Assembly: GCF_900188235.1 (NCBI RefSeq)
Contig: NZ_FZNT01000007.1
Span: 207,937 to 271,936, forward strand
Reading direction: 5' to 3'
Length of the DNA: 64,000 bases
Source of the DNA: Lutibacter agarilyticus
GTDB lineage: Bacteria > Bacteroidota > Bacteroidia > Flavobacteriales > Flavobacteriaceae
The first letter of the stretch is position 1. Each line of letters opens with the position of its first letter. The notes beneath the pieces were generated by a model. It was given only the letters and a program-made list of their open reading frames with translations, searched no databases and was not told the DNA's origin. Positions 18,284 through 28,311 of the stretch are shown one piece after another. Position numbers and translations under genes: made by a program.

Positions 18284-19171
18284 ATGCTTGTGAATTCCTT
18301 TCTAAACTATTTAAAATTTGAGAAAAAATACTCAAAACACACAGTAATAGCATACAAAAATGATTTAACTTCCTTTCAGGAGTTTTGTCAGACTGAATTC
18401 AATGATCCAGCGATTTCAAAAGTAAATTACGCGCAAATTAGACATTGGATTGTTAGTTTAGTAAATTCGAAGGTTACAAATAGAACCATTAACCGCAAAA
18501 TTTCTTCATTAAAATCGTTTTATAAGTTTCTTCAAAAAACAAAGCAAATTGAAGAAAGTCCGCTTGCAAAACATAGCGCATTAAAAATAGCAAAAAGAGT
18601 TCAGGTTCCTTTTTCTGAAAAAGAAATAGAAAATGTAATAAATGCCGAAGTAGAAATTGATAATTTCGAATCAGTTAGAAATAAATTAGTTGTTGAATTG
18701 TTGTATTCAACAGGTATGCGGCGAAGTGAATTAATTAATGTAAAAGTATCCGATGTTGATTTCAGTAATGATGCGGTTAAAGTATTAGGTAAAAGAAATA
18801 AAGAGCGTTTTATTCCGTTATTAAATTCAGTTAAAAAGTCATTGAAAGAATATTTAATGCTTAGAAATGAAATAGATAGCAACGAGTCTTATTTATTGCT
18901 TACAAAAAAAGGTAAAAAAACGTATGATACACTTGTGTATCGTATAATAAATAATTATTTTAGTAGTGTGTCGTCAAAGGTTAAAAAAAGCCCACATGTA
19001 ATTAGGCATTCTTTTGCAACACATTTGCTGAATGAAGGTGCGGACTTAAACTCAGTTAAAGAATTGCTTGGTCATTCTAGTTTAGCGTCAACACAAGTAT
19101 ATACCCATAGTAGTTTGGGTAAGTTAAAGGAAGTGTATAACAACGCCCATCCAAGGAGCGTAAAAAATTAA
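18284..19171 (+). CDS. xerC: Xer-type tyrosine recombinase
   Basis: 295 aa from the ATG at 18284; an earlier start at 18254 would lie inside the rpsU terminator. N-terminal SAM-like core-binding domain (about 1-90; FLNYLKFEKKYSKHTVIAYK) and a catalytic domain with the full set: Arg146 (TGMRRSEL), Lys (VLGKRNKER), HVIRHSFATH, LLGHSSLAST and the nucleophile Tyr273 (QVYTH). It resolves chromosome dimers at dif. Position between rpsU and hpf marks a housekeeping Xer protein, not a phage integrase. XerC or XerD cannot be told apart for certain. Confidence 0.85.
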   Translation: MLVNSFLNYLKFEKKYSKHTVIAYKNDLTSFQEFCQTEFNDPAISKVNYAQIRHWIVSLVNSKVTNRTINRKISSLKSFYKFLQKTKQIEESPLAKHSALKIAKRVQVPFSEKEIENVINAEVEIDNFESVRNKLVVELLYSTGMRRSELINVKVSDVDFSNDAVKVLGKRNKERFIPLLNSVKKSLKEYLMLRNEIDSNESYLLLTKKGKKTYDTLVYRIINNYFSSVSSKVKKSPHVIRHSFATHLLNEGADLNSVKELLGHSSLASTQVYTHSSLGKLKEVYNNAHPRSVKN

Positions 19172-19177
19172 TTTATT

Positions 19178-19477
19178 ATGAAAGTAAACGTACAGTCAGT
19201 TAATTTCAATGTAGATAAGAGTCTTATCGATTTTATTGAGAAAAAAATAAATGGTTTAGAAAAGTATTATGATAAAATAGTAGATTCAGATGTGTACCTA
19301 AAAGTGCAACAAACAAGTGAAAAAGAAAATAAATCAGTAGATATTAAATTGAATATACCGGGGAATGATTTGGTGGTGAAAAAACAAAGTAAAACATTTG
19401 AAGAAGGTGTTATGTTAGCAACAGATTCTTTAAAAAGACAGTTAACAAAAAAGAAGGAAAAAGTTAGAGCAAAATAA
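19178..19477 (+). CDS. hpf: Ribosome hibernation-promoting factor (short HPF/RaiA)
   Basis: 99 aa (short form, no C-terminal dimerisation tail). Beta-alpha-beta fold with VNFNVDKSLIDFIEKKINGL, YYDKIVDSDVYLKV and IPGNDLVVKKQSKTFEEGVM. It binds in the mRNA/tRNA channel of the 30S subunit at rest. It starts 6 nt after the xer stop, so both are likely made from one message. No promoter of its own is seen; the tRNA/tuf promoter lies just downstream. Confidence 0.92.
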   Translation: MKVNVQSVNFNVDKSLIDFIEKKINGLEKYYDKIVDSDVYLKVQQTSEKENKSVDIKLNIPGNDLVVKKQSKTFEEGVMLATDSLKRQLTKKKEKVRAK

Positions 19478-19502
19478 ATTTTAAAAAATAATTTAAAAAG
19501 GT

Positions 19503-19533
19503 TTGTTTAAAAATAAAAACTTTAATACATTTG
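19503..19533 (+). promoter_or_regulatory. Promoter of the tRNA-tuf-secE-nusG operon
   Basis: TTG (19503-19505), 20 nt spacer, TACATTTG (19526-19533): an exact consensus promoter. A short hairpin AGTCCG (19535-19540) / CGGACT (19551-19556) followed by TCTTTT lies at the start of the transcript and may be an attenuator or a processing site. Confidence 0.8.
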
Positions 19534-19574
19534 CAGTCCGTTAGAAATAGCGGACTTCTTTTATGGAGTAAATT

Positions 19575-19648
19575 GCCGATGTAGCTCAGCTGGCTAGAGC
19601 AGCTGATTTGTAATCAGCAGGTCGTGGGTTCGAGTCCCTCCATCGGCT
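19575..19648 (+). tRNA. tRNA-Thr (TGT)
   Basis: Acceptor arms GCCGATG / CATCGGC, D-loop AGCTCAGCTGGCTAGAGC, anticodon stem GCTGA/TCAGC with loop TTTGTAA (anticodon TGT), T-arm GGGTTCGAGTCCC. The CCA end is not encoded. First of four tRNAs upstream of tuf. Confidence 0.97.
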
Positions 19649-19681
19649 CAAAAGAAAAAAGTTCTTTGAATAAAATTTAAT

Positions 19682-19762
<81 letters not shown>

Positions 19763-19818
19763 CGAAAAGGAATGCAATAAGAAATTATTGCAATAATGAT
19801 GATTTGAAAAAAATTATT

Positions 19819-19891
19819 GCGAGAGTAGCTCAGTTGGTAGAGCTTCAGCCTTCCAAGCTGACTGTCGCCGGTTCGAGCCCGGTCTCTCGCT
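19819..19891 (+). tRNA. tRNA-Gly (TCC)
   Basis: Acceptor arms GCGAGAG / CTCTCGC, anticodon stem TCAGC/GCTGA with loop CTTCCAA (anticodon TCC), T-arm CCGGTTCGAGCCCGG. Confidence 0.97.
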
Positions 19892-19902
19892 CAATTTTTT
19901 TG

Positions 19903-19974
19903 GCCGGTGTAGCTCAGGGGTAGAGCGTTTCCTTGGTAAGGAAGAGGTCACGGGTTCAATTCCCGTCATTGGCT
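19903..19974 (+). tRNA. tRNA-Thr (GGT)
   Basis: Acceptor arms GCCGGTG / CATTGGC (two G-U pairs), anticodon loop TTGGTAA (anticodon GGT), T-arm CGGGTTCAATTCCCG. Last tRNA before tuf. Confidence 0.97.
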
Positions 19975-20032
19975 CAAGTAAAGAATAGAATGTAACACTA
20001 TATATTTAACTAAGATTTAAAATTTAATAATT

Positions 20033-21220
20033 ATGGCTAAAGAAACCTTCGATCGTTCGAAACCACATTTAAACATTGGTACTATTGGACACGTTGATCA
20101 CGGTAAAACAACCTTAACAGCTGCTATTACTGTTGTATTAGCAGAGAAAGGACTTTCTGAAGTAAAAGATTTCGATCAAATCGATAACGCACCTGAGGAA
20201 AAAGAAAGAGGTATTACAATTAATACTGCTCACGTAGAGTACCAAACTGCTAATCGTCACTACGCTCACGTTGACTGTCCAGGTCACGCCGATTACGTAA
20301 AGAACATGGTAACTGGTGCTGCGCAAATGGATGGTGCAATCATTGTTGTAGCTGCAACTGATGGACCAATGCCTCAAACTAGAGAACACATCTTATTAGG
20401 TCGCCAAGTAGGTATTCCTAGATTAGTTGTATTCATGAATAAAGTGGATATGGTTGATGATGAAGAACTATTAGAATTGGTAGAGATGGAAATCAGAGAT
20501 TTATTATCTTTCTACGATTATGATGGTGACAATACTCCTGTAATTCAAGGCTCTGCTTTAGGTGGATTGAATAAGGATGAAAAATGGATGGATAAGATAA
20601 TGGAATTGATGGACGCTGTTGATACTTGGATTGAGTTACCAAAGCGTGATGTTGATAAAGATTTCTTAATGCCAATTGAAGATGTATTCTCAATTACAGG
20701 TCGTGGTACTGTTGCAACTGGTCGTATTGAAACTGGTGTAGCTAATACTGGAGATTCTGTTGATATTATTGGTATGGGAGCTGAAAAATTAACTTCTACA
20801 GTTACTGGAGTTGAAATGTTCCGTAAAATATTAGATAGAGGTGAAGCTGGAGATAACGTAGGTATCTTATTAAGAGGTATTGCTAAAGAAGATATCAAAA
20901 GAGGTATGGTAATCTGTAAGCCAGGTTCTGTAACTCCACATGCTAACTTTAAAGCTGAGGTTTATATCCTTAAAAAAGAAGAAGGTGGACGTCACACTCC
21001 ATTCCATAACAACTACCGTCCACAGTTTTACGTACGTACAACTGACGTAACAGGTACTATTAACTTACCTGAAGGTGTTGAAATGGTAATGCCAGGAGAT
21101 AACTTAACAATTACTGTTGAATTACACCAACCAATTGCATTAAACGTAGGTTTACGTTTTGCAATCCGTGAAGGTGGTAGAACAGTAGGTGCAGGTCAGG
21201 TAACTCAAATGTTAGACTAA
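20033..21220 (+). CDS. tuf: Elongation factor Tu
   Basis: 395 aa, complete. GTPase domain with GHVDHGKT (19-26), [12 protein letters not shown] and NKVD, then the two beta-barrel domains. EF-Tu carries aminoacyl-tRNA to the ribosome. It directly follows four tRNA genes in the order known from E. coli tufB. A hairpin (AAGGTGCT / AGCACCTT, 21241-21266) lies between its stop and tRNA-Trp and probably serves for processing, since no long T-run follows. Confidence 0.99.
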   Translation: MAKETFDRSKPHLNIGTIGHVDHGKTTLTAAITVVLAEKGLSEVKDFDQIDNAPEEKERGITINTAHVEYQTANRHYAHVDCPGHADYVKNMVTGAAQMDGAIIVVAATDGPMPQTREHILLGRQVGIPRLVVFMNKVDMVDDEELLELVEMEIRDLLSFYDYDGDNTPVIQGSALGGLNKDEKWMDKIMELMDAVDTWIELPKRDVDKDFLMPIEDVFSITGRGTVATGRIETGVANTGDSVDIIGMGAEKLTSTVTGVEMFRKILDRGEAGDNVGILLRGIAKEDIKRGMVICKPGSVTPHANFKAEVYILKKEEGGRHTPFHNNYRPQFYVRTTDVTGTINLPEGVEMVMPGDNLTITVELHQPIALNVGLRFAIREGGRTVGAGQVTQMLD

Positions 21221-21240
21221 TCAGTACTGAATAAAGTAAT

Positions 21241-21266
21241 AAGGTGCTTCTGAGAAGGAGCACCTT
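21241..21266 (+). other. Hairpin between tuf and tRNA-Trp
   Basis: Perfect 8-bp stem AAGGTGCT (21241-21248) / AGCACCTT (21259-21266), four bases before the tRNA. Only TCTT follows, so it is a weak terminator at best; a partial terminator or an RNase processing site is more likely. Confidence 0.55.
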
Positions 21267-21270
21267 TCTT

Positions 21271-21343
21271 ACGGGCGTAGCTCAGTTGGTAGAGCACTGG
21301 TCTCCAAAACCAGGTGTCGGGAGTTCGAGTCTCTCCGCCCGTG
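21271..21343 (+). tRNA. tRNA-Trp (CCA)
   Basis: Acceptor arms ACGGGCG / CGCCCGT, anticodon stem CTGGT/ACCAG with loop CTCCAAA (anticodon CCA), T-arm GGAGTTCGAGTCTCT with discriminator G. Located between tuf and secE. Confidence 0.97.
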
Positions 21344-21357
21344 CAAAATTAAAAGAA

Positions 21358-21546
21358 ATGAATTTAGTTAAATATATAAAAGACTCATTTGATGAGTTGC
21401 GTAACAAAACATCTTGGATTCCTTGGGAAGAAGCTCAAAAATCTACAGTTATTGTTGCTTTATTTACAGTGCTATTTGCATTAGCTGTATTTGCTGTGGA
21501 TAAATTCTTCCAAACTGGTTTAACTGAGTATTTTAAATTATTTTAA
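21358..21546 (+). CDS. secE: Preprotein translocase subunit SecE
   Basis: 62 aa starting at the ATG 21358 (MNLVKYIKDSFDELRNKTSW). An open frame extends upstream to 21244, but that part is tRNA-Trp sequence and is not coding. One membrane helix (IVALFTVLFALAVFAVDKFF). The amphipathic N-terminus with WIPWEEAQKST is typical. SecE clamps SecY in the inner membrane. It starts 14 nt after tRNA-Trp, and 14 nt separate it from nusG. Confidence 0.95.
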   Translation: MNLVKYIKDSFDELRNKTSWIPWEEAQKSTVIVALFTVLFALAVFAVDKFFQTGLTEYFKLF

Positions 21547-21560
21547 TTCAACAAAAATTC

Positions 21561-22112
21561 ATGGCTGATTCTGTAAAAAAATGGTACGTAGTTAGAGCTA
21601 TTGGTGGACAAGAAAATAAGGTGAAATCTTATATTGAAACTGAAATTTCTCGTCTTGGTATGACTGATTATGTAGATAGAGTTTTAGTGCCAACGGAAAA
21701 AGTTATTCAAGTTCGTAACGGTAAGAAGATAAACAAAGAAAGAGTTTATTTCCCAGGTTATGTAATGATTGAAGCTAATTTAAGCGGTGAACTTCCACAT
21801 ATAATTAAAGGTATTACGGGTGTTATAGGTTTTTTAGGAGAAGTAAAAGGAGGAGATCCGGTTCCTATGAGAAAATCTGAAATAAATAGAATGCTTGGTA
21901 AAGTTGATGAATTATCAGTTCAAAATGATAATGTTGCTATACCATACATTGTTGGAGAAACCGTAAAAGTTATTGATGGACCATTTAATGGTTTTGATGG
22001 AACTATTGAGAAAATTAATGAAGAAAAACGTAAGCTTGAAGTAATGGTGAAAATCTTTGGAAGAAAAACTCCATTAGAATTAAGCTATATGCAAGTTGAA
22101 AAAATTTCATAA
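21561..22112 (+). CDS. nusG: Transcription termination/antitermination protein NusG
   Basis: 183 aa. N-terminal NGN domain (KKWYVVRAIGGQENKVKSYI, VYFPGYVMIEA) and a C-terminal KOW domain (GETVKVIDGPFNGFDGTIEK). It binds RNA polymerase and increases elongation or couples it with Rho or the ribosome. Part of the secE-nusG-rplKAJL-rpoBC cluster. Confidence 0.97.
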   Translation: MADSVKKWYVVRAIGGQENKVKSYIETEISRLGMTDYVDRVLVPTEKVIQVRNGKKINKERVYFPGYVMIEANLSGELPHIIKGITGVIGFLGEVKGGDPVPMRKSEINRMLGKVDELSVQNDNVAIPYIVGETVKVIDGPFNGFDGTIEKINEEKRKLEVMVKIFGRKTPLELSYMQVEKIS

Positions 22113-22180
22113 TTGTTACAATAATATGATATTGTATTGTGCTTCCAACTAATATATAATATCTAATTTAAGATTAAAAA

Positions 22181-22624
22181 ATGGCAAAAGAAGTTAGTAA
22201 AGTAGTAAAATTACAAGTACGTGGAGGTGCAGCAAACCCATCACCACCAGTTGGACCTGCTTTAGGTGCTGCCGGAGTTAACATTATGGAGTTCTGTAAG
22301 CAATTTAATGCTAGAACTCAAGACAAGCAAGGGAAAGTTTTACCAGTAGCAATTACTGTGTATAAAGATAAATCTTTTGACTTTGTTGTTAAAACTCCAC
22401 CAGCGGCTATTCAAATTTTAGAAGCAGCGAAAGTGAAAAAAGGTTCTTCAGAACCTAACCGTAATAAGGTAGCTACAGTTACTTGGGATCAATTGAAAGT
22501 TATTGCTGAAGACAAAATGGTAGATTTAAATGCATTTACTGTAGAGTCAGCTATGTTAATGATGGCAGGTACAGCGCGTTCAATGGGTATTAGAGTAAAA
22601 GGTGAAGCTCCAGTTAAACAATAA
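22181..22624 (+). CDS. rplK: 50S ribosomal protein L11
   Basis: 147 aa, complete uL11. Proline-rich N-terminal motif ([20 protein letters not shown]) and C-terminal rRNA-binding domain (IRVKGEAP near the end). It forms the GTPase-associated centre and is required for stringent-response activation on the ribosome. 15 nt upstream of rplA. Confidence 0.98.
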   Translation: MAKEVSKVVKLQVRGGAANPSPPVGPALGAAGVNIMEFCKQFNARTQDKQGKVLPVAITVYKDKSFDFVVKTPPAAIQILEAAKVKKGSSEPNRNKVATVTWDQLKVIAEDKMVDLNAFTVESAMLMMAGTARSMGIRVKGEAPVKQ

Positions 22625-22639
22625 AACAGTTATTAAAAA

Positions 22640-23329
22640 ATGGCAAAATTAACTAAAAAGCAAAAAGAAGCTCAAGCGAAGGTTGATAATAATCAAGCTT
22701 ATTCGTTAAAAGACGCTTCTGCTTTAGTAAAAGAAATTACTAGCGTAAATTTTGATGCATCTATTGACTTAGCTGTGAGATTGGGAGTTGATCCTCGTAA
22801 AGCCAATCAAATGGTTAGAGGGGTAGTAACTTTACCACACGGTACAGGTAAAGATGTTAAAGTTTTAGCATTAGTAACTCCAGATAAAGAAGCAGATGCT
22901 ACAGAGGCAGGTGCTGATTATGTTGGATTAGATGAATACCTTCAGAAAATTAAAGAAGGATGGACAGATGTTGACGTTATTATTACAATGCCAAGTGTAA
23001 TGGGTAAATTAGGTCCTTTAGGTCGAGTTTTAGGACCAAGAGGTTTAATGCCTAACCCAAAGACTGGTACTGTAACAATGGATGTTGCAAAAGCTGTAAA
23101 AGAAGTAAAAGCAGGTAAAATTGACTTTAGAGTAGATAAAACTGGAATTGTACACGCAGGAATTGGAAAAGCATCTTTTGACGCTGATAAGATTTTTGAT
23201 AATGCAGAAGAGTTGATTCAGACTTTAATTAAAATGAAACCTACAGCTGCAAAAGGAACTTATATTAAAAGCATTTACATGTCTAGTACTATGAGTCCAG
23301 GTGTTCAAATAGATATTAAATCAGTTTAA
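22640..23329 (+). CDS. rplA: 50S ribosomal protein L1
   Basis: 229 aa, complete uL1 ([40 protein letters not shown]). It forms the L1 stalk that releases tRNA from the E site, and represses its own operon in several bacteria. I could not find a clear mRNA mimic of its 23S site in the 68-nt nusG-rplK gap. Confidence 0.98.
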   Translation: MAKLTKKQKEAQAKVDNNQAYSLKDASALVKEITSVNFDASIDLAVRLGVDPRKANQMVRGVVTLPHGTGKDVKVLALVTPDKEADATEAGADYVGLDEYLQKIKEGWTDVDVIITMPSVMGKLGPLGRVLGPRGLMPNPKTGTVTMDVAKAVKEVKAGKIDFRVDKTGIVHAGIGKASFDADKIFDNAEELIQTLIKMKPTAAKGTYIKSIYMSSTMSPGVQIDIKSV

Positions 23330-23350
23330 TTAAAGTTAAAATTTCAAATT

Positions 23351-23875
23351 ATGACTAGAGAAGAAAAATCACAAGTGATTGAAACTTTAACAACGCAATT
23401 AACTGAAGGAACTATTATCTATTTAGCTGATATTTCAGGATTAAATGCTTTAGAAACCTCTAACTTACGTAGAGCTTGTTTTAAAGCAGATATAAAACTT
23501 GCAGTTGTTAAAAATACATTGCTAGAAAAAGCAATGGAAAAATCTGATAAAGATTTTGGTGAATTACCTACAGCATTAAAAGGAAATACTTCTTTAATGT
23601 TTTCAGAAACAGGTAATGCGCCAGCAAAATTAATTAAAGAATTTCAAAAGAAATCAAAATCTAATAAGCCTTTATTAAAAGGAGCTTATGTTGAAGAAGC
23701 AATTTTTGTTGGTGAAGACCAATTAGAAACCTTAGTTAACATTAAGTCTAAAGAAGAACTTATTGGAGAAATTATTACAATTTTACAATCACCAGCTAAA
23801 AATGTTGTTTCAGCATTACAGTCTGGAGGTGCTAAATTGTCGGGTATTTTGAAAACATTATCAGAAAAAGAATAA
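23351..23875 (+). CDS. rplJ: 50S ribosomal protein L10
   Basis: 174 aa uL10 (TREEKSQVIETLTTQL, LRRACFKADIKLAVVKNTLL, and the C-terminal helix that carries the L7/L12 dimers). It anchors bL12 to the stalk base. It begins 21 nt after rplA and ends 41 nt before rplL. Confidence 0.97.
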   Translation: MTREEKSQVIETLTTQLTEGTIIYLADISGLNALETSNLRRACFKADIKLAVVKNTLLEKAMEKSDKDFGELPTALKGNTSLMFSETGNAPAKLIKEFQKKSKSNKPLLKGAYVEEAIFVGEDQLETLVNIKSKEELIGEIITILQSPAKNVVSALQSGGAKLSGILKTLSEKE

Positions 23876-23916
23876 GCGCACTAATAAACTAATAAATAAA
23901 AATTAAACAAAGAGAA

Positions 23917-24291
23917 ATGGCAGATTTAAAAGATTTCGCAGAACAACTTGTTAACTTAACAGTTAAAGAAGTAAACGAGTTAGCTAATATTTTAAAAGAC
24001 GAATATGGTATTGAGCCAGCTGCAGCAGCAGTTGCAGTAGCAGGTCCAGCAGCAGGTGGAGAAGCAGCAGCAGAAGAGCAAACTGAATTCGACGTAATTT
24101 TAAAAGCAGCCGGAGGTTCTAAATTAGCAGTTGTAAAACTTGTTAAAGAATTAACTGGATTAGGATTAAAAGAAGCTAAAGGTGTTGTAGATAGCGCACC
24201 AGCACCAGTAAAAGAAGGTGTTTCTAAAGAAGAAGCAGAAGGATTAAAAGCTTCATTAGAAGAGGCTGGAGCTGAGGTTGAGCTTAAATAA
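23917..24291 (+). CDS. rplL: 50S ribosomal protein L7/L12
   Basis: 124 aa. N-terminal dimerisation helix ([20 protein letters not shown]), an alanine-rich hinge ([20 protein letters not shown]) and a C-terminal domain ([35 protein letters not shown]). It recruits translational GTPases. The high-expression region is rich in preferred codons, and an opposite-strand open frame over it is an artefact of that composition. Confidence 0.98.
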   Translation: MADLKDFAEQLVNLTVKEVNELANILKDEYGIEPAAAAVAVAGPAAGGEAAAEEQTEFDVILKAAGGSKLAVVKLVKELTGLGLKEAKGVVDSAPAPVKEGVSKEEAEGLKASLEEAGAEVELK

Positions 24292-24316
24292 GCTTTCAAC
24301 ACTTAACACAATTTAA

Positions 24317-24350
24317 GGTTTAGGTCTGGGGTTACCCTAAGACCTAAACC
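24317..24350 (+). other. Long hairpin between rplL and rpoB
   Basis: Eleven-base perfect stem GGTTTAGGTCT (24317-24327) / AGACCTAAACC (24340-24350) with an inner GGG/CCC stem. It is not followed by a T-run (ATTTTGCG), so it fits a partial attenuator or RNase III site that separates ribosomal-protein from RNA polymerase synthesis. TATATTTG (24361-24368), an exact -7 element, follows it. Confidence 0.65.
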
Positions 24351-24411
24351 ATTTTGCGTATATATTTGTTCTTATATTATATATAGTTTTTTTAACTAAA
24401 ATTTTTGTCCA

Positions 24412-27400
24412 TTGGCACCAAAAAATTTCACCGAAAGAATAAACTTTGCTTCAGCTAAGTTGGTAATGGAATATCCAGATTTCTTGGATATTCAGGTTAA
24501 ATCATTTCAAGATTTCTTCCAATTAAAAACAAAAGCTGACGAACGAAGTACCGAAGGATTATATAAAACCTTCTTAGACAACTTCCCAATTACAGATACT
24601 CGTAACCAATTTGTGTTAGAGTTTATCGATTACTTTGTTGATCCTCCTAGATATTCCATACAAGAATGTATTGAGAGAGGTTTAACATATTGTGTTCCTT
24701 TAAAAGCACGTTTAAAATTATATTGTACTGATCCAGAGCACGAAGATTTTGAAACTATTGTTCAAGATGTGTATTTAGGTACAATTCCTTATATGACTCA
24801 CAGTGGTACCTTTGTTATAAATGGTGCTGAAAGAGTTGTTGTGTCTCAGTTACACCGTTCACCTGGTGTATTCTTCGGACAATCGTTCCACGCAAACGGA
24901 ACTAAATTATATTCTGCCAGAGTAATTCCTTTTAAAGGTTCTTGGATAGAGTTTGCTACTGATATCAATCAAGTAATGTATGCTTATATTGATAGAAAGA
25001 AAAAATTACCTGTAACCACATTGTTTAGAGCAATTGGTTATGAAAGAGATAAAGATATTCTTGAAATTTTTGATCTTGCTGAGGAAGTAAAAGTTTCAAA
25101 AAGTGGACTTAAAAAATATTTAGGACGAAAATTAGCTGCGCGTGTATTAAAAACATGGTTTGAAGATTTTGTTGATGAAGATACTGGAGAGGTAGTTTCT
25201 ATTGAAAGAAACGAAATTATTTTAGACAGAGATACTATTTTAGAAAAAGATCAAATTGAAGAAATAGTTGAATCTGGTGCTAAAACCATTTTATTACACA
25301 AGGAAGACAATGAAATGGCAGATTATGCTATTATTCATAATACGCTTCAAAAAGATCCAACAAACTCTGAAAAAGAGGCTGTTGAACATATATACAGACA
25401 ATTACGTAATGCTGAACCGCCAGATTTTGAAACTGCGAAAGGTATTATTGATAAATTATTCTTCTCAGAACAACGTTACAATTTAGGTGAAGTTGGACGT
25501 TACAGAATGAATAAAAAGTTAGGACTTAACGAGGATATAGATCAAAAAGTTTTAACAAAATTAGATATTATTACAATTATCAAAAACTTGATAAAATTAG
25601 TAAATTCTAAAGCTGAAGTTGATGATATTGACCATTTATCTAACCGTCGCGTTAGAACTGTTGGTGAGCAATTAGCAAGTCAATTTGGTGTAGGTTTATC
25701 TCGTATGGCACGTACGATTCGTGAGCGTATGAATGTTCGTGATAATGAAGTGTTTACACCTATCGATTTGATCAATGCTAAAACATTATCATCGGTAATT
25801 AATTCATTCTTCGGAACAAATCAGTTATCTCAATTTATGGATCAAACAAATCCATTAGCTGAGATTACACACAAACGTAGATTATCAGCATTAGGACCTG
25901 GAGGTTTATCTAGAGAAAGAGCAGGTTTCGAGGTTCGAGATGTACACTATACGCACTACGGTCGTTTATGTCCTATTGAAACACCTGAGGGACCAAACAT
26001 TGGTTTAATTTCATCTTTAGCTGTATTTGCTAAAGTAAATAACTTAGGTTTCATTGAAACTCCTTATAGAGAAGTTACTGAAGGTAATGTGAATATTACT
26101 GAAGAACCAAGATATTTAAGTGCAGAAGAAGAAGAAGGAATGAAATTTGCACAGTCAAATCTTCCTTTAGATGAAGAAGGTAAGTTTGTAGCAGATAAAG
26201 TGATTGTACGTGAAGAGGCTGATTACCCAGTAGTTGAGCCAACGCAAGTTAATTATATGGATGTTGCTCCAAATCAAATTGCTTCAATATCTGCATCTTT
26301 AATCCCTTTCCTAGAACATGATGATGCCAACCGTGCATTGATGGGATCGAATATGATGCGTCAGGCAGTACCGTTATTAAAACCTGATTCTCCAATTGTT
26401 GGAACAGGGTTAGAGCGTAGAGTTGCAAAAGATTCTAGAATTTTAATTAATGCTGAAGGAGCTGGTGTAGTTGAATATGTTGATGCAGACATTATAGAAA
26501 TTAAGTACGACTCTACTGAAGAAGAGCGTATGGTAAGTTTTGATGGTGATTCAAAAACATATAATTTAATTAAATTTAGAAAAACAAACCAAGGTACTTC
26601 AATTAACCTAAAACCAATTGTTAAAAAAGGAGATAGAGTTGAAGAAGGACAAGTACTTTGTGAAGGTTATGCTACACAAAAAGGTGAATTAGCACTTGGT
26701 AGAAATATGAAAGTAGCCTTTATGCCTTGGAAAGGGTATAACTTTGAGGATGCGATTGTAATTTCTGAAAAAGTTGTAAAAGAAGATATCTTTACTTCAA
26801 TCCATATTGATGAATATTCAATGGATGTAAGAGATACTAAATTGGGTGCTGAAGAATTAACAAATGATATTCCAAATGTTTCTGAAGAAGCTACTAAAGA
26901 TTTAGATGAAAATGGAATGATTCGTATTGGGGCAGAAGTAAAACCTGGTGATATCTTAATTGGTAAAATAACACCTAAAGGTGAATCGGATCCTACACCT
27001 GAAGAAAAATTACTAAGAGCTATCTTTGGAGACAAAGCAGGTGATGTAAAAGATGCTTCATTAAAAGCTTCTCCATCATTAAGAGGTGTAGTTATTGATA
27101 AAAAATTATTTGAACGTGCTGTTAAAGATAAATCTAAAAGAGCACAAGATAAAATAAGTATTGCTAATTTAGAAAGTAAATATACGGCTAAGTTAGAAGA
27201 GTTAAGAGGACTTCTTACAGATAAATTATTTACGTTGATTAGTGGAAAAACTTCTCAAGGTGTATTAAATGATTTAGGTGAAGAAATTCTTCAAAAAGGT
27301 AAAAAGTTTACATTAAAAATGTTGAACGCTGTACCAGACTTTAGTTATTTAACAGGAGGAACTTGGACTACAGACGATCATATTAATATGTTGGTGAACG

Positions 27401-28227
27401 AATTAATTCACAACTATAAAATTAAAGTAAACGATTTACAAGGTTCTTTACGTCGTCAGAAATTTACAGTTTCAGTTGGTGATGAATTACCAGCAGGAAT
27501 TTTAAAATTAGCGAAAATTTATATTGCTAAAAAACGTAAATTAAAAGTAGGTGATAAAATGGCAGGACGTCACGGTAACAAAGGTATTGTTGCTCGTATT
27601 GTTCGCCAAGAAGATATGCCTTTCTTAGAAGATGGAACACCAGTTGATATTGTATTAAATCCACTAGGGGTACCTTCTCGTATGAACATTGGTCAGATTT
27701 ATGAAACTGTTCTTGGATGGGCTGGTCAAAAGATTGGTAAAAAGTTTGCAACACCTATTTTTGATGGTGCAACTATTGATGAAATCACTAAAATTACAAA
27801 TGATGCAGGTGTACCAGAATTTGGTCACACGTATTTATATGATGGTGGAACAGGGCAACGTTTTGATCAAAAAGCGACAGTTGGTGTTATTTATATGATT
27901 AAATTAGGTCATATGATTGATGATAAAATGCACGCTCGTTCAATTGGACCTTACTCATTAATTACACAACAACCATTGGGTGGTAAAGCTCAGTTTGGTG
28001 GTCAGCGTTTTGGAGAGATGGAAGTTTGGGCATTAGAAGCTTATGGGGCGTCAAGTACACTTCGTGAAATCTTAACAGTAAAATCGGATGATGTTTTAGG
28101 AAGAGCTAAAACCTACGAAGCTATTGTTAAAGGTGATTCTATGCCAGAACCAGGTTTACCAGAATCATTTAATGTACTAATGCACGAGCTTAGAGGTCTT
28201 GGATTAGACGTTAGATTAGAGGAATAA
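24412..28227 (+). CDS. rpoB: DNA-directed RNA polymerase subunit beta (TTG start)
   Basis: 1271 aa, complete. The start is a TTG: the codon sequence before it has no ATG or GTG back to an in-frame TAA at 24397, and the segment after it ([15 protein letters not shown]) is the conserved flavobacterial RpoB N-terminus. The rifampicin region is wild type in appearance ([40 protein letters not shown]). It is the catalytic partner of beta' in RNA polymerase. A second hairpin separates it from rpoC. Confidence 0.98.
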   Translation: MAPKNFTERINFASAKLVMEYPDFLDIQVKSFQDFFQLKTKADERSTEGLYKTFLDNFPITDTRNQFVLEFIDYFVDPPRYSIQECIERGLTYCVPLKARLKLYCTDPEHEDFETIVQDVYLGTIPYMTHSGTFVINGAERVVVSQLHRSPGVFFGQSFHANGTKLYSARVIPFKGSWIEFATDINQVMYAYIDRKKKLPVTTLFRAIGYERDKDILEIFDLAEEVKVSKSGLKKYLGRKLAARVLKTWFEDFVDEDTGEVVSIERNEIILDRDTILEKDQIEEIVESGAKTILLHKEDNEMADYAIIHNTLQKDPTNSEKEAVEHIYRQLRNAEPPDFETAKGIIDKLFFSEQRYNLGEVGRYRMNKKLGLNEDIDQKVLTKLDIITIIKNLIKLVNSKAEVDDIDHLSNRRVRTVGEQLASQFGVGLSRMARTIRERMNVRDNEVFTPIDLINAKTLSSVINSFFGTNQLSQFMDQTNPLAEITHKRRLSALGPGGLSRERAGFEVRDVHYTHYGRLCPIETPEGPNIGLISSLAVFAKVNNLGFIETPYREVTEGNVNITEEPRYLSAEEEEGMKFAQSNLPLDEEGKFVADKVIVREEADYPVVEPTQVNYMDVAPNQIASISASLIPFLEHDDANRALMGSNMMRQAVPLLKPDSPIVGTGLERRVAKDSRILINAEGAGVVEYVDADIIEIKYDSTEEERMVSFDGDSKTYNLIKFRKTNQGTSINLKPIVKKGDRVEEGQVLCEGYATQKGELALGRNMKVAFMPWKGYNFEDAIVISEKVVKEDIFTSIHIDEYSMDVRDTKLGAEELTNDIPNVSEEATKDLDENGMIRIGAEVKPGDILIGKITPKGESDPTPEEKLLRAIFGDKAGDVKDASLKASPSLRGVVIDKKLFERAVKDKSKRAQDKISIANLESKYTAKLEELRGLLTDKLFTLISGKTSQGVLNDLGEEILQKGKKFTLKMLNAVPDFSYLTGGTWTTDDHINMLVNELIHNYKIKVNDLQGSLRRQKFTVSVGDELPAGILKLAKIYIAKKRKLKVGDKMAGRHGNKGIVARIVRQEDMPFLEDGTPVDIVLNPLGVPSRMNIGQIYETVLGWAGQKIGKKFATPIFDGATIDEITKITNDAGVPEFGHTYLYDGGTGQRFDQKATVGVIYMIKLGHMIDDKMHARSIGPYSLITQQPLGGKAQFGGQRFGEMEVWALEAYGASSTLREILTVKSDDVLGRAKTYEAIVKGDSMPEPGLPESFNVLMHELRGLGLDVRLEE

Positions 28228-28237
28228 CAACTAAAGG

Positions 28238-28267
28238 TTAGTTAGGAGATTTTAATCTCCTAACTAA
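28238..28267 (+). other. Hairpin between rpoB and rpoC
   Basis: Fourteen-base perfect inverted repeat TTAGTTAGGAGATT (28238-28251) / AATCTCCTAACTAA (28254-28267) with a 2-base centre in the 84-nt gap, followed by TTATATATTTTTAC. It may slow the polymerase or mark a processing site; rpoC should still be transcribed from upstream. Confidence 0.65.
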
Positions 28268-28311
28268 TTATATATTTTTACATTTTTAAAATTCGAATCC
28301 ATCATTATATT

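Noticed and set aside
18284..19171. Tyrosine recombinase as mark of a prophage or integron
   Set aside because: It sits between rpsU and hpf, with normal composition and no att repeats or phage genes. It is a housekeeping Xer protein.
21244..21357. Upstream extension of the SecE reading frame
   Set aside because: It runs through tRNA-Trp. The real SecE begins at the ATG at 21358.
23889..24302. Open frame of 137 aa on the minus strand opposite rplL
   Set aside because: It mirrors the Ala/Glu-rich rplL codons. It is Ser/Ala-rich low complexity with no promoter and no known fold.
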